Source of the DNA: Clostridia bacterium | Lineage (GTDB): Bacteria > Bacillota > Clostridia > Christensenellales > Aristaeellaceae | Assembly (NCBI GenBank): GCA_017552615.1 | Contig: JAFZPI010000020.1 | Span: forward strand, 1-64,000 | Reading direction: 5' to 3' | DNA length: 64,000 bases | In this document: positions 1-8,867 of the stretch, in pieces | Numbering within the stretch: position 1 is the first letter of the stretch | How the letters are laid out: the number at the start of each line of letters is the position of its first letter | Translations under genes and position numbers: made by a program | Notes under the pieces: generated by a model | What the model was told of the DNA's origin: nothing | The model's input: only the letters and a program-made list of their open reading frames with translations | Database searches by the model: none

Positions 1-777
1 CATCACGGAGTCGGCCGTCAGCTTGTTGCCGACCTGCAGGGTCTCGACAGCGATCTTGATCAAGTTCTTGACGACTTCCACGTCTTCGGAATAGCACTCC
101 TGGTTGCGGCCCCAGCGGGGATCCGTAATCAGGTCGGCATCCGGGGACAGTGCCATGCGCACGCCCATCGCCATGAGCTCTTCCTTGAGGACCTGATAGT
201 ACTTGGCGGTCACTTCTTCGTCATTTGCCGCGCCGAGGTTGATCTCATCCGGGAGGAAGGTGGCGTCCTTGACGAAGGCCGCACCCGCCTCGGTGTCCAT
301 GGAGAAGAGAATCGGAATACCCAGATCCGAGCTCTCGGAGAGTTCCTGGATCTCGTTGGTTTTCACAGCGGCGTTCATCGCGCTGCTGGTCACGACCACG
401 GCATCCTCGTCTTCTTCGTCTTCTTCATCCATCTCAAAGATGTACTCATACACCAGCGCGAAGCCCACGTTGTCACCGGTGAACCAGCTGTCCTTCTTGG
501 AGACCAGCGTCAGGTGCACCATCTGGGCTGCCATCTGGGAAGCATCCATCTTGGAGAGCAGATCGTCCGCCCGCTCTTCGGGAGACAGGCGCCAGTCCTC
601 ATAGGGATCCAGTTCGCCGTTGTCGTTGAGGTCCTTGAACTGCAGGCCGTCCACCTCGATGATGTCCTTGACCCGCGCCACGAGTTCCGGCTGTTCAGGC
701 GTTTCCGCAACAGCCGCGGGTGCGAGCGCCAGGACCATCAGGCAGGCCAGCAGCAGGGAAACAATACGTTTCTTCAT
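1..777 (-). CDS. Secreted glycoside hydrolase family 3 protein, N-terminal part (cut by window edge)
   Basis: This is the first 259 codons of a GH3-type glycosidase; the reading frame stays open to base 1, so the C-terminus lies outside the window. An N-terminal signal peptide (MKKRIVSLLLACLMVLALAP, cleavage near AVA) indicates export. Residues 49-60 (DLNDNGELDPYE) form an EF-hand-like loop, as in the other three GH3 proteins here. The segments LGIPILFSMD and LSPDADLITDPRWGR match the GH3 barrel, where the equivalent Asp and Arg shape the -1 sugar site. A very acidic stretch at residues 116-125 looks like a surface loop. It is the last gene of the sugar-transport operon, 18 bases after the MalG-type permease. 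The catalytic Asp would lie beyond the edge, so substrate cannot be assigned. Confidence 0.9.
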   Translation of the reverse strand, partial: MKKRIVSLLLACLMVLALAPAAVAETPEQPELVARVKDIIEVDGLQFKDLNDNGELDPYEDWRLSPEERADDLLSKMDASQMAAQMVHLTLVSKKDSWFTGDNVGFALVYEYIFEMDEEDEEDEDAVVVTSSAMNAAVKTNEIQELSESSDLGIPILFSMDTEAGAAFVKDATFLPDEINLGAANDEEVTAKYYQVLKEELMAMGVRMALSPDADLITDPRWGRNQECYSEDVEVVKNLIKIAVETLQVGNKLTADSVM

Positions 778-795
778 TCCTTATCTTCCTCCTCG

Positions 796-1695
796 TCAGG
801 ATGCTGTCACAGCGCCGCTCATCTGGCCGCTGATCAGGTACTTGCCCATGAAGATGTAGATGACCAGCATGGGCAGAGCCAGGATCATAGAACCGGCCAT
901 CAACTGGTTGATCTCCACGCCCGTGGATCCCACGAAGCCGTTCAGCACGATGGTGGCCAGCGGCGATTTGCCGTCCTTTTGGGCCAGAACCAGCGCGAAG
1001 AGCATCTCATTCCAAATGGACGTGCATTGGAACACGAAGGTGGTGATCGTCGCCAGTTTAGTGTTGGGCACCACGATCTTGCGGTAAATCTGCCACATAC
1101 CGTTTCCGTCGATCATGGCCTGTTTGATCAGTGCGTCCGGCACCTCGGAGTAGTAGCCCCGCATCATTGTGGTGCACATGGGCATACCGAAGACCGAGTG
1201 GGCAAGGACTACGCCCCAGATATTATCATACAGGCCAAAGTTGGACATCGTCGTCATCAATGGAATCAGGATGGCCTGGAAGGGCAGGTAGGTGGCCGCC
1301 ACCAGGGCGATGAAGAAAAGATTGTTGAACTTGAACCGCCATTTGCCCAGGGCGTAGGCGCAGATGGAACCCAGAAACACGGAGCCCGCCGCGCCGAAGA
1401 TTGTGACCACAAGGCTGTTGAGCAGGGATACCGTCAGCAGATCCATGGCGCCGCTGTAGCCTTCCATGGAGAAGTTTTGGGGGAGCGCAATGGGAGAGGT
1501 ACTGATCGCTTCCGTGTTGCTCTTGAAGGATGATACGAGGGCACCCCAGAAAGGAAGCATATAGAACACCAGGAAGAGGATCATGATCAGGTAGTAGACA
1601 ATATGCAGCACGGTCATGTGCCATTTGGGCTTGATCCGCACGGTTTGAGCCGCCTGGCCCGCCTTGCTGCGCTCCATGCTTATCTCATTTTGCAT
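796..1695 (-). CDS. Carbohydrate ABC transporter permease, MalG type (CUT1 family)
   Basis: An inner-membrane subunit of a binding-protein-dependent sugar importer, 299 residues, the usual length for MalG-like permeases. A cytoplasmic N-terminus precedes a first membrane helix near residues 29-49, and several more helices follow. The cytoplasmic EAA loop that docks on the ATPase lies at about residues 187-207 (core KQAMIDGNGMWQIYRKIVVP, with the invariant DG pair). The start is ATG, with AGGAGG about ten bases upstream inside the end of the MalF-type gene, one base away. It pairs with that permease and the binding protein in the same operon. No ATPase gene is seen; CUT1 systems in Firmicutes often share a general MsmX-type ATPase encoded elsewhere. 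Confidence 0.95.
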   Translation of the reverse strand: MQNEISMERSKAGQAAQTVRIKPKWHMTVLHIVYYLIMILFLVFYMLPFWGALVSSFKSNTEAISTSPIALPQNFSMEGYSGAMDLLTVSLLNSLVVTIFGAAGSVFLGSICAYALGKWRFKFNNLFFIALVAATYLPFQAILIPLMTTMSNFGLYDNIWGVVLAHSVFGMPMCTTMMRGYYSEVPDALIKQAMIDGNGMWQIYRKIVVPNTKLATITTFVFQCTSIWNEMLFALVLAQKDGKSPLATIVLNGFVGSTGVEINQLMAGSMILALPMLVIYIFMGKYLISGQMSGAVTAS

Positions 1696-1696
1696 A

Positions 1697-4342
1697 TTAC
1701 TTCTTCCTCCTGTTCATCGCATAAGTCAGCGGAAGAATCAGCACAAGCACCAACGCCAGCAGGAAGCAGCTGATTGCCGCAGCGTAAGCAAAATTGTTCT
1801 TCTGGAACGCTTCATTGTACATCATGATGGGCAGCGTAGTGGCGGCGTTGTTCGTATAGCCCACCAGAGACACAATGAGGTCAAAGGAACGAAGCGCATA
1901 CATGGCCAGGATCGTAATGCAGCTGCCCATGGCACCCTTCATCTGGGGAAGGATCATTTTCCAATAGATTCTTGGCATGTAAGAGCCGTCCAGTTTGGCG
2001 GCATTGATGATATTCGTGGGCACATTCTTGATGGCCGCCAGGAAAATCACCGCCACATAGCCGGAGAACTGCCACACCATCACCAGCATGATGGATACCA
2101 TCACAAGCTCGTTGCTTGTCCAGTTGATCCCCAGATTGACCCCAAAGAGTTTGAAGAATTCCGCTATGATGCCGCTGTTTCCGTTGAACATCTGCTGCCA
2201 GATCAGACCCGTGACCACGAATGAAAGGGCAAAGGGCAGCAGGATCAATGTGCGAAATGCCGGAGTTCCTTTCAGCCCCTGATCCATCACCATTGCCAGC
2301 GCCAGACCGAGCAACAGGCAGATGGGAATGATCAGGAACAGCAGAAGCGTGTTCTTCACAGCATTCCAGAATTCTTCGCCGGTCATGCCAGTGAACATCT
2401 TGGAGTACTGAGTAAAGCCGCTGGCGAACGACTTCCCGGCGGCTTCACCGCCTGTGGCATTCGCAACCGTCAGGTATTTGAATAACTCATAGTTATCTTT
2501 GCATACCTGGTATGTATACACGCCCGTTTCCGTATAACTATGCTCAGGGACTTCAAAGGTATAAGACTGATCCGTGTTGAAGGTAATCTTTGCATTATCC
2601 TCACTGGTGAACGTAGTCTCTTCCAGCACTTTTCCTTCATCAGAGTTGATTGGGCAGGAGAAGGTATCAGACTTAACCTCGAAGGTTGTCGAATAGGATG
2701 CTTGCCCGATTTGAGCATTGACCGGTTCCGCCTCAGGAGTCGTTCTTGTCAGGATCAGGCTTCCATTCTCACAGGTATAGGTACCCTCTTCCTCATATTC
2801 ACCCGACACCGTTTCGAAGGTGAAAGATCCGTCCTTTGCAAAAGCAATTTTAGCGCGGACGTTATCACTGTAATAGACACGATCAGCTCCGCTGCCTGCC
2901 GCTGCTTCGAAGGAAGAAACAGGAATGAAGAAGTAATCCGTTCTCGGCACTTCCTTCTTCAGAGTTTCAGCTGATTCTGTCCCTTGCTCCGCTTCTTCGG
3001 CTTCCGTCTCTTGCTGGATCAACGTATAGTTGATTTTGAACTCGTAAGTGTCAATCGCGAGATCCTCTGCCTTGTACAGCAGGATCAACACATTTTTGTC
3101 TTCATTCTCTCTTTCCGCAAGCTTGATGTTCTCAATGGATGCCTTCGATTTCCATGCGTCGCTGTTCCAGTTAAAGGAGGCAGTTTGACTGCCGTCCTGC
3201 CAGTCAGAGACAGACGTCCATACATTCCATCCGATTGCAACATACACGAAGTAAACCAACAGTGCAGCGGGGATCAGCAGCCAGATCTTGGGATGCCTCT
3301 TCAGGAAGGCCTTGATCTTTGTGCTGAACCCAAACACCAGCGTCAGTACCACCGCAAACACAACCGCAATGATGAACCAGCGAAGAGGTCCCTGGCCCGC
3401 ATTCTTCCAAAAAGCGCCTGACTCAGAAACATTTGCCAACGTCAGCCAGCCATCCCGGAAGATATACTTTCCTGTTTCTTCCGCCTGGCTTTCCTGCGCA
3501 AGGAAACGATAGGTTCCGTCAGGATAGAAAGTAAGCGTTGTGACTTCATCCGTGTAATATCCGTCATAGCTGGATGCCACATACTCCTGAGAAACATACT
3601 CCGTGGTTGCTGTGGCTACACACTCATCCTTGATCTTTTTGATCTCACTGGCTTTAAAAGCAAAACTAAAGCCGTCGCCAGTGTATTTCAATTGTCCCGT
3701 CGGTGTTTTTGCGCTGAATGTCTCGCCAGAGGCGCTTGTCACCAGCAACGTTTTTGTTTCCTCGCTGTAGCTGTACTGGCCTGTTTCCTCAACGCCGCTT
3801 CCCGGGGCAGAAAGCACATAGTTGCCGTCCGGATCAAAGACAATGGTTGCAGCTCCGTCCGAGCTTGTGATCGTGAAATCTTCAATCACATGCTCAGATT
3901 TTTGCTCGACGGAAAACTGTTCGTAGATTTCTTCAAAGTTAAACTTTTGGTCGTACGCATTCCCGTTGACGTCCTTCACGTCCGCCTTGTACCGAAGGTT
4001 TTCTTTCCTGTCTCGCGTCGTCTCCCAGGTGTAGGCTTCGGGATTGTAGTCTGCCAGATTGTTTCCTTCCGGATTTGAGGCGGTAACAGGATTCTCCGCC
4101 GAACGCTCTGTAAGAGGGACATACTGGCATGCATTGATGAAAAACAGCACCGCGCCAACCAGAATTGCCACAGGGATCAAAAGGAGAAGCTTTGTCTTCC
4201 CCTTCAGGATTCCCTTTATCCTTTCGGCAAAGATATAAACCAGAATCACGACCAAGATGGCAGCCAAAATAACCCAGAACGCAGCCTTGCCCTCAAAGGT
4301 CATTTTACAAAAGTTGTCCCAGAATTGCTGTAACTTATCCAT
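1697..4342 (-). CDS. Large MalF-type sugar ABC permease with duplicated N-terminal membrane hairpin and beta-repeat modules
   Basis: The C-terminal part (about residues 655-879) is an ordinary MalF-type permease with an EAA loop (NAAKLDGSYMPRIYWKMILP, about 780-799). The first 640 residues are unusual: a pair of membrane helices (about 20-38 and 51-70), an outside region with two beta-type repeats, a second helix pair (about 321-340 and 353-373), and another outside region with two more repeats. The helix pairs are copies of each other: compare IKGILKGKTKLLLLIPVA with IKAFLKRHPKIWLLIPAA. The repeats share a pattern of strand, DG or TD turn, aromatic, then ETG or EEG, Y-[ST]-[YC] (residues 160-205, 258-304, 495-535, 576-628). 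Start: ATG at 4342 has GGGAG eight bases upstream; an in-frame TTG two codons earlier is too close to it. Length is 881 residues, against about 300 for CUT1 MalF proteins and 514 for E. coli MalF. Confidence 0.9.
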   Translation of the reverse strand: MDKLQQFWDNFCKMTFEGKAAFWVILAAILVVILVYIFAERIKGILKGKTKLLLLIPVAILVGAVLFFINACQYVPLTERSAENPVTASNPEGNNLADYNPEAYTWETTRDRKENLRYKADVKDVNGNAYDQKFNFEEIYEQFSVEQKSEHVIEDFTITSSDGAATIVFDPDGNYVLSAPGSGVEETGQYSYSEETKTLLVTSASGETFSAKTPTGQLKYTGDGFSFAFKASEIKKIKDECVATATTEYVSQEYVASSYDGYYTDEVTTLTFYPDGTYRFLAQESQAEETGKYIFRDGWLTLANVSESGAFWKNAGQGPLRWFIIAVVFAVVLTLVFGFSTKIKAFLKRHPKIWLLIPAALLVYFVYVAIGWNVWTSVSDWQDGSQTASFNWNSDAWKSKASIENIKLAERENEDKNVLILLYKAEDLAIDTYEFKINYTLIQQETEAEEAEQGTESAETLKKEVPRTDYFFIPVSSFEAAAGSGADRVYYSDNVRAKIAFAKDGSFTFETVSGEYEEEGTYTCENGSLILTRTTPEAEPVNAQIGQASYSTTFEVKSDTFSCPINSDEGKVLEETTFTSEDNAKITFNTDQSYTFEVPEHSYTETGVYTYQVCKDNYELFKYLTVANATGGEAAGKSFASGFTQYSKMFTGMTGEEFWNAVKNTLLLFLIIPICLLLGLALAMVMDQGLKGTPAFRTLILLPFALSFVVTGLIWQQMFNGNSGIIAEFFKLFGVNLGINWTSNELVMVSIMLVMVWQFSGYVAVIFLAAIKNVPTNIINAAKLDGSYMPRIYWKMILPQMKGAMGSCITILAMYALRSFDLIVSLVGYTNNAATTLPIMMYNEAFQKNNFAYAAAISCFLLALVLVLILPLTYAMNRRKK

Positions 4343-4364
4343 GAGCAACGCTCCCTCTCAAGAA

Positions 4365-4402
4365 AGCCCGCGCAGGCGCAGCTTCCCGTGCCTGCGCGGG
4401 CT
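4365..4402 (-). terminator. Strong hairpin between GH3 gene and permease gene
   Basis: A perfect 13-base-pair GC-rich stem (AGCCCGCGCAGGC and its complement, loop of 12) lies between the GH3 stop codon and the permease start. On the minus strand it is followed by TTTCTTG, a weak T tract. It could be a partial terminator or an mRNA-stabilising structure that lets the binding protein and GH3 be made in excess over the permeases, as is common in sugar ABC operons. Confidence 0.7.
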
Positions 4403-4416
4403 CTTATTCGGTTTGA

Positions 4417-6393
4417 TTATTCGTCGTAGCTCAGGCCCCAGCCGTATTCATACAGCGGGTTCTCCAGGTCGAAGGACACGTCGCCGGACTGATCGTTGAC
4501 ACTGTCCATATCCCGGGGGAACTGCAGGGGGGTCTTGCCAGTGGGGTTGTTCAAGCCGAACAGGGTCTCCGCGATGGCGATGCCACCCTGCTGTCCCGGA
4601 TAGTACGCTTCGAGAATCGCGTTGGTGTTCTCGTCGCACCAGGTCAGGATGTAGGGACGGCCGCCGGTGACCACGGTGATGATCAGGCCATTGGTGTTGG
4701 CCTTCACGGCCTCGAGAATCTCCTGCTGAGAGGGCGTGATCTCGAGCGTCGCATAACCCCACGGCGGATCGTGCTGATAGCTGGGCTCGCCCACGGATAC
4801 GATCACAACGTCCGCAGTCTTCGCAGCCTCGGCAATCGCTGTCACATCATCAGAGATGTACGTCACCGTGTCGTTCTCACCCGCATATTCCGCAACAGCG
4901 GCCGCGATGGTCAGGCCTTCCTGAGAAGAAGACCAGCCGCCAACCAGGGAGTCCATATCACCGGCACGGGGGCCGCAGACCAGAATGGTCTGGCCGGCAT
5001 TCGCCGTCAGCGGCAGGGTGCCGTCGTTCTTGAGAAGGGTCATCGCCTTACGGGCGGCTTCGAGGTTCAGGGCTGTATGCTCTTCGTTGCCGACGAAGGA
5101 CACAGCATACTCCACGTCGCAATAGGGATTCTCGAACACGCCGAGCTCAAACTTGGCTTTCACGATGCGCTTGGCAGCAGCCGTGATGATTTCCTCGTCG
5201 ATCTTGCCCTCGCCGACCAGTTCTTCCATCTGGTCGATCAGGCGGATAGACTCGCCGCCGATGCCGTCCACGCGGCTCTGGGTGACACCGATGATGATGG
5301 CCTCTTCGTCAGAGACTTCTTCGCCGGTCATGGTGCCCAGGCCTTCCTGGATGGCCCAGATCATACCCCAGTCGGTCTGGATGATGCCTTCGAAGCCCAT
5401 CTGCTCACGCAGCAGGTCCTGCAGGGCAGCCTTGGAACCGATGGCGCTGTTTTCCATATCCAGTGCCAGAGGCACAGAATAGTAAGGCATCACGCTGCCA
5501 ACGTTCACTTCGATCGCGGCGTAGTATGGCTGCAGATGGATCTGCAGGGTCTCCTCGTCCGCCACAATGGGGGAAGTGTCCTTGCCGTCCATCTGAGGGC
5601 CGGCGCCGGGGAAGTGCTTGATGCAGGCCACGATGCCGTCCTTGTTGACGCCCTCGGTACCGTTCTGGAAAGCCACAATCTGGGCGCGAACCATCGACGT
5701 TACCAGCTCGGGATCCTCGCCGAATGTCTCCATGACGCGGCCCCAGCGGGGTTCGGAGGCAATGTCGGACTCAGGGCTCAGGGTCATGCGGACGCCGATG
5801 GCGATGTGTTCCTCGCGGGCCATTTCAGCCAGCTTGATGACCAGTTCCTCGTCGCGGGTCGCCGCCAAGGCCAGGTTGTGGCCGGTAACGGTCGCGCCGG
5901 AGACATAGGACAGGCCGTGGACAGAGTCCATGGAAACCAGTACCGGAACGCCCAGGCGGCTCGCCTCGGCATACTCCTGCACGGCGTTCATGGTCTCGGC
6001 AGCGGTCTGCACGCTGTTCAGCTCACGGATCAGCAGCATGCCGATGCCGTAATCGGTGCAGTACTTCTCCAGATAGGGAGCAATCTTGCCGTCTGCACGG
6101 GGCAGATAGGTCGGATGCTGCATCTGGGCAATCTTTTCACGGACTGTCATCTGGGCGACCAGGTCGTCGGCGCGGGTTTCCGCGTCCAGACGCCAGTCCT
6201 CATAGACATCCAGTTCGCCGTTGCTGTTCAGGTCAATGAACTGATATCCGTCAACTTCAATGATGGACTTCACATGGGGATTCAGTTCCGGCTGTTCCAG
6301 TTTTTCTTCCTCTGCAAGGCCCACCGTCAGGGTGGCCATCATGGCCAGAGAAAGCACAACAGCCAGCATGCGCTTCATATTCTTAGTCAACAA
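4417..6393 (-). CDS. Secreted glycoside hydrolase family 3 enzyme (beta-glucosidase type)
   Basis: A retaining exo-glycosidase of 658 residues, probably acting on oligosaccharides brought in or bound by the transporter encoded next to it. A signal peptide (KRMLAVVLSLAMMATLTVGLA) precedes an EF-hand-like loop at residues 54-65 (DLNSNGELDVYE). GH3 landmarks are clear: SPESDIASEPRWGR (206-219), KHFPGAG (259-265), and the nucleophile Asp341 in IIQTDWG. The second domain ends with GRPYILTWC and the usual YEYGWGLSY close. The start is TTG at 6393: AAAGGAG lies nine bases upstream, while the ATG at 6378 has no good ribosome binding site. The TTG start overlaps the end of the binding-protein gene by 11 bases, so translation is probably coupled. 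Confidence 0.95.
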   Translation of the reverse strand: MLTKNMKRMLAVVLSLAMMATLTVGLAEEEKLEQPELNPHVKSIIEVDGYQFIDLNSNGELDVYEDWRLDAETRADDLVAQMTVREKIAQMQHPTYLPRADGKIAPYLEKYCTDYGIGMLLIRELNSVQTAAETMNAVQEYAEASRLGVPVLVSMDSVHGLSYVSGATVTGHNLALAATRDEELVIKLAEMAREEHIAIGVRMTLSPESDIASEPRWGRVMETFGEDPELVTSMVRAQIVAFQNGTEGVNKDGIVACIKHFPGAGPQMDGKDTSPIVADEETLQIHLQPYYAAIEVNVGSVMPYYSVPLALDMENSAIGSKAALQDLLREQMGFEGIIQTDWGMIWAIQEGLGTMTGEEVSDEEAIIIGVTQSRVDGIGGESIRLIDQMEELVGEGKIDEEIITAAAKRIVKAKFELGVFENPYCDVEYAVSFVGNEEHTALNLEAARKAMTLLKNDGTLPLTANAGQTILVCGPRAGDMDSLVGGWSSSQEGLTIAAAVAEYAGENDTVTYISDDVTAIAEAAKTADVVIVSVGEPSYQHDPPWGYATLEITPSQQEILEAVKANTNGLIITVVTGGRPYILTWCDENTNAILEAYYPGQQGGIAIAETLFGLNNPTGKTPLQFPRDMDSVNDQSGDVSFDLENPLYEYGWGLSYDE

Positions 6394-7738
6394 GGTCCCA
6401 ATCTCCTTTCACACCGGCTTCCCGGAGAATATTCACGATGCGGTTTGCGTAGTAAGCCGCGTCATGATTGGTAGAAGTTGCGTACTCCTGGATCTGGGTC
6501 TGGAGGCTGGTGGAAGCGCTCCACGGCATGGCCGTGCCATGGGTGATGCTGGGATAAACCTTGGTGCCTTCGTCCATCAGCTGCTCCTTGAAGTGCAGGG
6601 TCAGCTCATTGTATACATCGTCCGGGGTATCCATGTAGGGGGAGATGGATTCTTTCAGGCCGGAGAAGTACTCCTGCACATCCTGGGTGCAGACGCTGAA
6701 CGCCCAGCGAATACCGCTGGCCACGTCGGCAGAGTCATTGCTGACCACGAAGCCGTCCACGCACATACCGAACCATCCGGCCGTGCCCGGGAAGGTGAAT
6801 ACGCCGTAGTCCTCGCCGTATACCTGATCCATGTTAGTCAGCAGAGGCTGAGCCCACGCGCCCATGATCTGCATGGCGCAGGTGCCGCTGACCATGGCGC
6901 CGGTGGTGTGATACCAGTCGCGGCTGTTATGGTCCGGAGCCACGTAGTCCATCAGGCGGGTGTAGGTCTCCAGCACCCTCGTCACATCGTCCACATTGTA
7001 ATTGCCGTTGATGAAGTCCTCATAGATCTGGGGATCGGTGCCCAGCATGATGTTCTCAAACACCTGGCAAGCCGGCCAGCCCTTCTGGTCACCCAGGTCC
7101 AGCGGATAGGTGCCCTCGGGCATCTTGGCGGCCAGCTCGTCGCAGATCGCCCAGAACTCGTCCCAGGTAATGTCCTCGTGATCCGGGATCTCCACGCCGA
7201 GTTCCTCAAACAGGTGAATGTTGTAAAGGATGATGTTGGTCTTGTGAATACCGATCGGCACCACATAATGGTTGCCGTCGGAAGCCGTGCACATTTCCAC
7301 CAGGCCGGGCAGGGCGCGTTCTTCCAGATCCGCGTACTCCCAGATGGCGTTCAGCTTGAGCAGCAGGTCAGACTGCAGGTAGGGCTCGATCTCCTGGCCG
7401 GGGTGTGCCTGGAAGGCTTCCGGGCTCTTGCCGGTCTGCTGCAGCACCTTGACCTTCATAACCATCGCGCCGCCCGCGCCGCCCGGGATGGCGTTGGACT
7501 TGGCTTCGATTCCGGTGTACAGATCGCCGAACTGAGCAACAACGCTCTCAATGGCATCCTTTTCACCGCCGGCTGTCCACCAGTGATACACATTCACCGT
7601 ACCCGTGGCGGAATCATCGTCGATGATAAACTCAAAGTTCATATCATCGGCGTTCTTCTTTTCGTTTTTGGCTGCAAAGGCCACCGTGCAGCTCATAACC
7701 AGCGCGAGGGCCAGCAGAATTGCTACAATTCTCTTCAT
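6383..7738 (-). CDS. Sugar ABC transporter substrate-binding protein (lipoprotein)
   Basis: A solute-binding protein of 451 residues from the family that serves CUT1 sugar importers. The N-terminus has a positively charged start, a hydrophobic core and a possible lipobox (LVMSC, Cys17), so it is probably tethered to the outer face of the membrane; cleavage after AFA (residues 20-22) is the alternative. Features of the family include the early AYHWW-like segment (NVYHWWTAGGEKDAIESV) and the repeated aromatic and DE-rich ligand regions. It lies between the CBM9-like gene (41 bases upstream) and the GH3 gene that overlaps it. The partners are the two permeases downstream. The sugar itself cannot be read from sequence. 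Confidence 0.93.
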   Translation of the reverse strand: MKRIVAILLALALVMSCTVAFAAKNEKKNADDMNFEFIIDDDSATGTVNVYHWWTAGGEKDAIESVVAQFGDLYTGIEAKSNAIPGGAGGAMVMKVKVLQQTGKSPEAFQAHPGQEIEPYLQSDLLLKLNAIWEYADLEERALPGLVEMCTASDGNHYVVPIGIHKTNIILYNIHLFEELGVEIPDHEDITWDEFWAICDELAAKMPEGTYPLDLGDQKGWPACQVFENIMLGTDPQIYEDFINGNYNVDDVTRVLETYTRLMDYVAPDHNSRDWYHTTGAMVSGTCAMQIMGAWAQPLLTNMDQVYGEDYGVFTFPGTAGWFGMCVDGFVVSNDSADVASGIRWAFSVCTQDVQEYFSGLKESISPYMDTPDDVYNELTLHFKEQLMDEGTKVYPSITHGTAMPWSASTSLQTQIQEYATSTNHDAAYYANRIVNILREAGVKGDWDLVD

Positions 7739-7779
7739 CCGTGATTACCTCCCATGATATGATATCATTTGTCCCGAGC

Positions 7780-8601
7780 TTATTCCACAAAGGTCAGGGT
7801 CGCCCACAGGGAAGGATTGGTGTCCACGGGATACGCCGCGGGCGTACGGTCGCGGCCCTCCTGCTCGGAGGAGAACTGGATCCGCAGGGAGTGGATGCCG
7901 GGACAGGGCAGGTCCACGTCGAGGATGGAAACGTCGAAACCAATGGTCACGCCCGGAGCGGGGATCAGCTGCGCGAGCTGGTCATTGCTCAGGTTGTGCA
8001 GGGGCAGTTTGCTCTCCCACACATAGCCGCCGTCGATGTCGGCGATGGCCGCTTCATAGTCGTCGAAAACCAGCTCGTCGCCGTACTCGCCCGCGGTCTC
8101 CCAGCCCTTGGGATCCGCGATCATTTCACGGTCGATGTAGTTGAAGAACTCGAACTCGCCCTTGTAGCCGTAGGTGGACTGCACGATGCGCCAGTCCGTC
8201 GCGGTGTACTCGGTGCGCTCGGGATCCGCCTCGGGATCGGTGCTCAGGAAGAAGATGACAGCGTCCAGCTCATCGAGCGGGAAGCCTTCACGATACACAT
8301 AGGGGGTATCGTCCAGGATCTTCATCGCGATGTAGAGATTCTCCTCATCCCACATCACATAGACTTCCATGGAGCAGTCTTCGACGCCGTCCCAGTGCTC
8401 GATCTGGTCAATGATCTGACCCTCATGGTCGATCTTGAAGCACTTGGTGGTGTCCCACTCGCTCAGATCGCCGTCGATGACGACCTCACCGGCTTTGGGG
8501 GCTTCCAGGTTCTTGTCGGTATAGGCCAGAGCGGAGCCCGCCAGGCTCAGGGCCATTACCAGAGCCAAAACAAGGCTCATCCACTTCACGGCGCGTTTCA
8601 T
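7780..8601 (-). CDS. Secreted protein with a CBM9-like sugar-binding domain
   Basis: A 273-residue exported protein, first gene of the sugar operon. The signal peptide (MKRAVKWMSLVLALVMALSL, cleavage after SALA) is followed by one domain. It opens with VVIDGDLSEWD, continues with VYVMWDEENLYIAMKILDD, and ends with a beta strand-rich half; this is the typical frame of the family 9 carbohydrate-binding module (DOMON-like fold), in which an IDG.L.EW start and a W....LY.A..V.D segment are conserved. It has no attached catalytic domain. The likely role is to hold sugar or glycan chains near the cell surface for the binding protein and GH3 enzymes encoded downstream. That role is inferred from context. 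Confidence 0.85.
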   Translation of the reverse strand: MKRAVKWMSLVLALVMALSLAGSALAYTDKNLEAPKAGEVVIDGDLSEWDTTKCFKIDHEGQIIDQIEHWDGVEDCSMEVYVMWDEENLYIAMKILDDTPYVYREGFPLDELDAVIFFLSTDPEADPERTEYTATDWRIVQSTYGYKGEFEFFNYIDREMIADPKGWETAGEYGDELVFDDYEAAIADIDGGYVWESKLPLHNLSNDQLAQLIPAPGVTIGFDVSILDVDLPCPGIHSLRIQFSSEQEGRDRTPAAYPVDTNPSLWATLTFVE

Positions 8602-8664
8602 AATGATCAGTCCTCCTTTTTTGTTTTACAGGGAAAGATCGCCCTCTTTCCCACGGTCAAGATC

Positions 8665-8670
8665 ATTATA
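8665..8670 (-). promoter_or_regulatory. Possible -10 box of the sugar operon
   Basis: A perfect TATAAT on the minus strand lies 63 bases upstream of the CBM9-like gene. No convincing -35 hexamer sits 17 bases upstream, so the promoter may need an activator, which would fit a substrate-induced sugar operon. Confidence 0.4.
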
Positions 8671-8827
8671 CCTTCTCATGGATTCCCGTGCGGTAAAAAT
8701 GCAATACGCCTTTTTGCAAAAATCCAACATCCACCCTCAAATCAGGAAAATCCGGCACAAATATCCCGACGATCCAACACACGGAAGAACGGAATCTCAA
8801 AACAGGCTTCCCGGTTTTCCGCGGATG

Positions 8828-8836
8828 TGGTATAAT
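8828..8836 (+). promoter_or_regulatory. Extended -10 promoter of the sensor kinase gene
   Basis: TGG-TATAAT is an extended -10 element 31 bases upstream of the kinase start. The -35 region (TTCCCG, 17 bases upstream) is weak, as is common with extended -10 promoters. Confidence 0.6.
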
Positions 8837-8867
8837 CGTTTCATCCCATCAGCAAGGCGGTGAAGCC

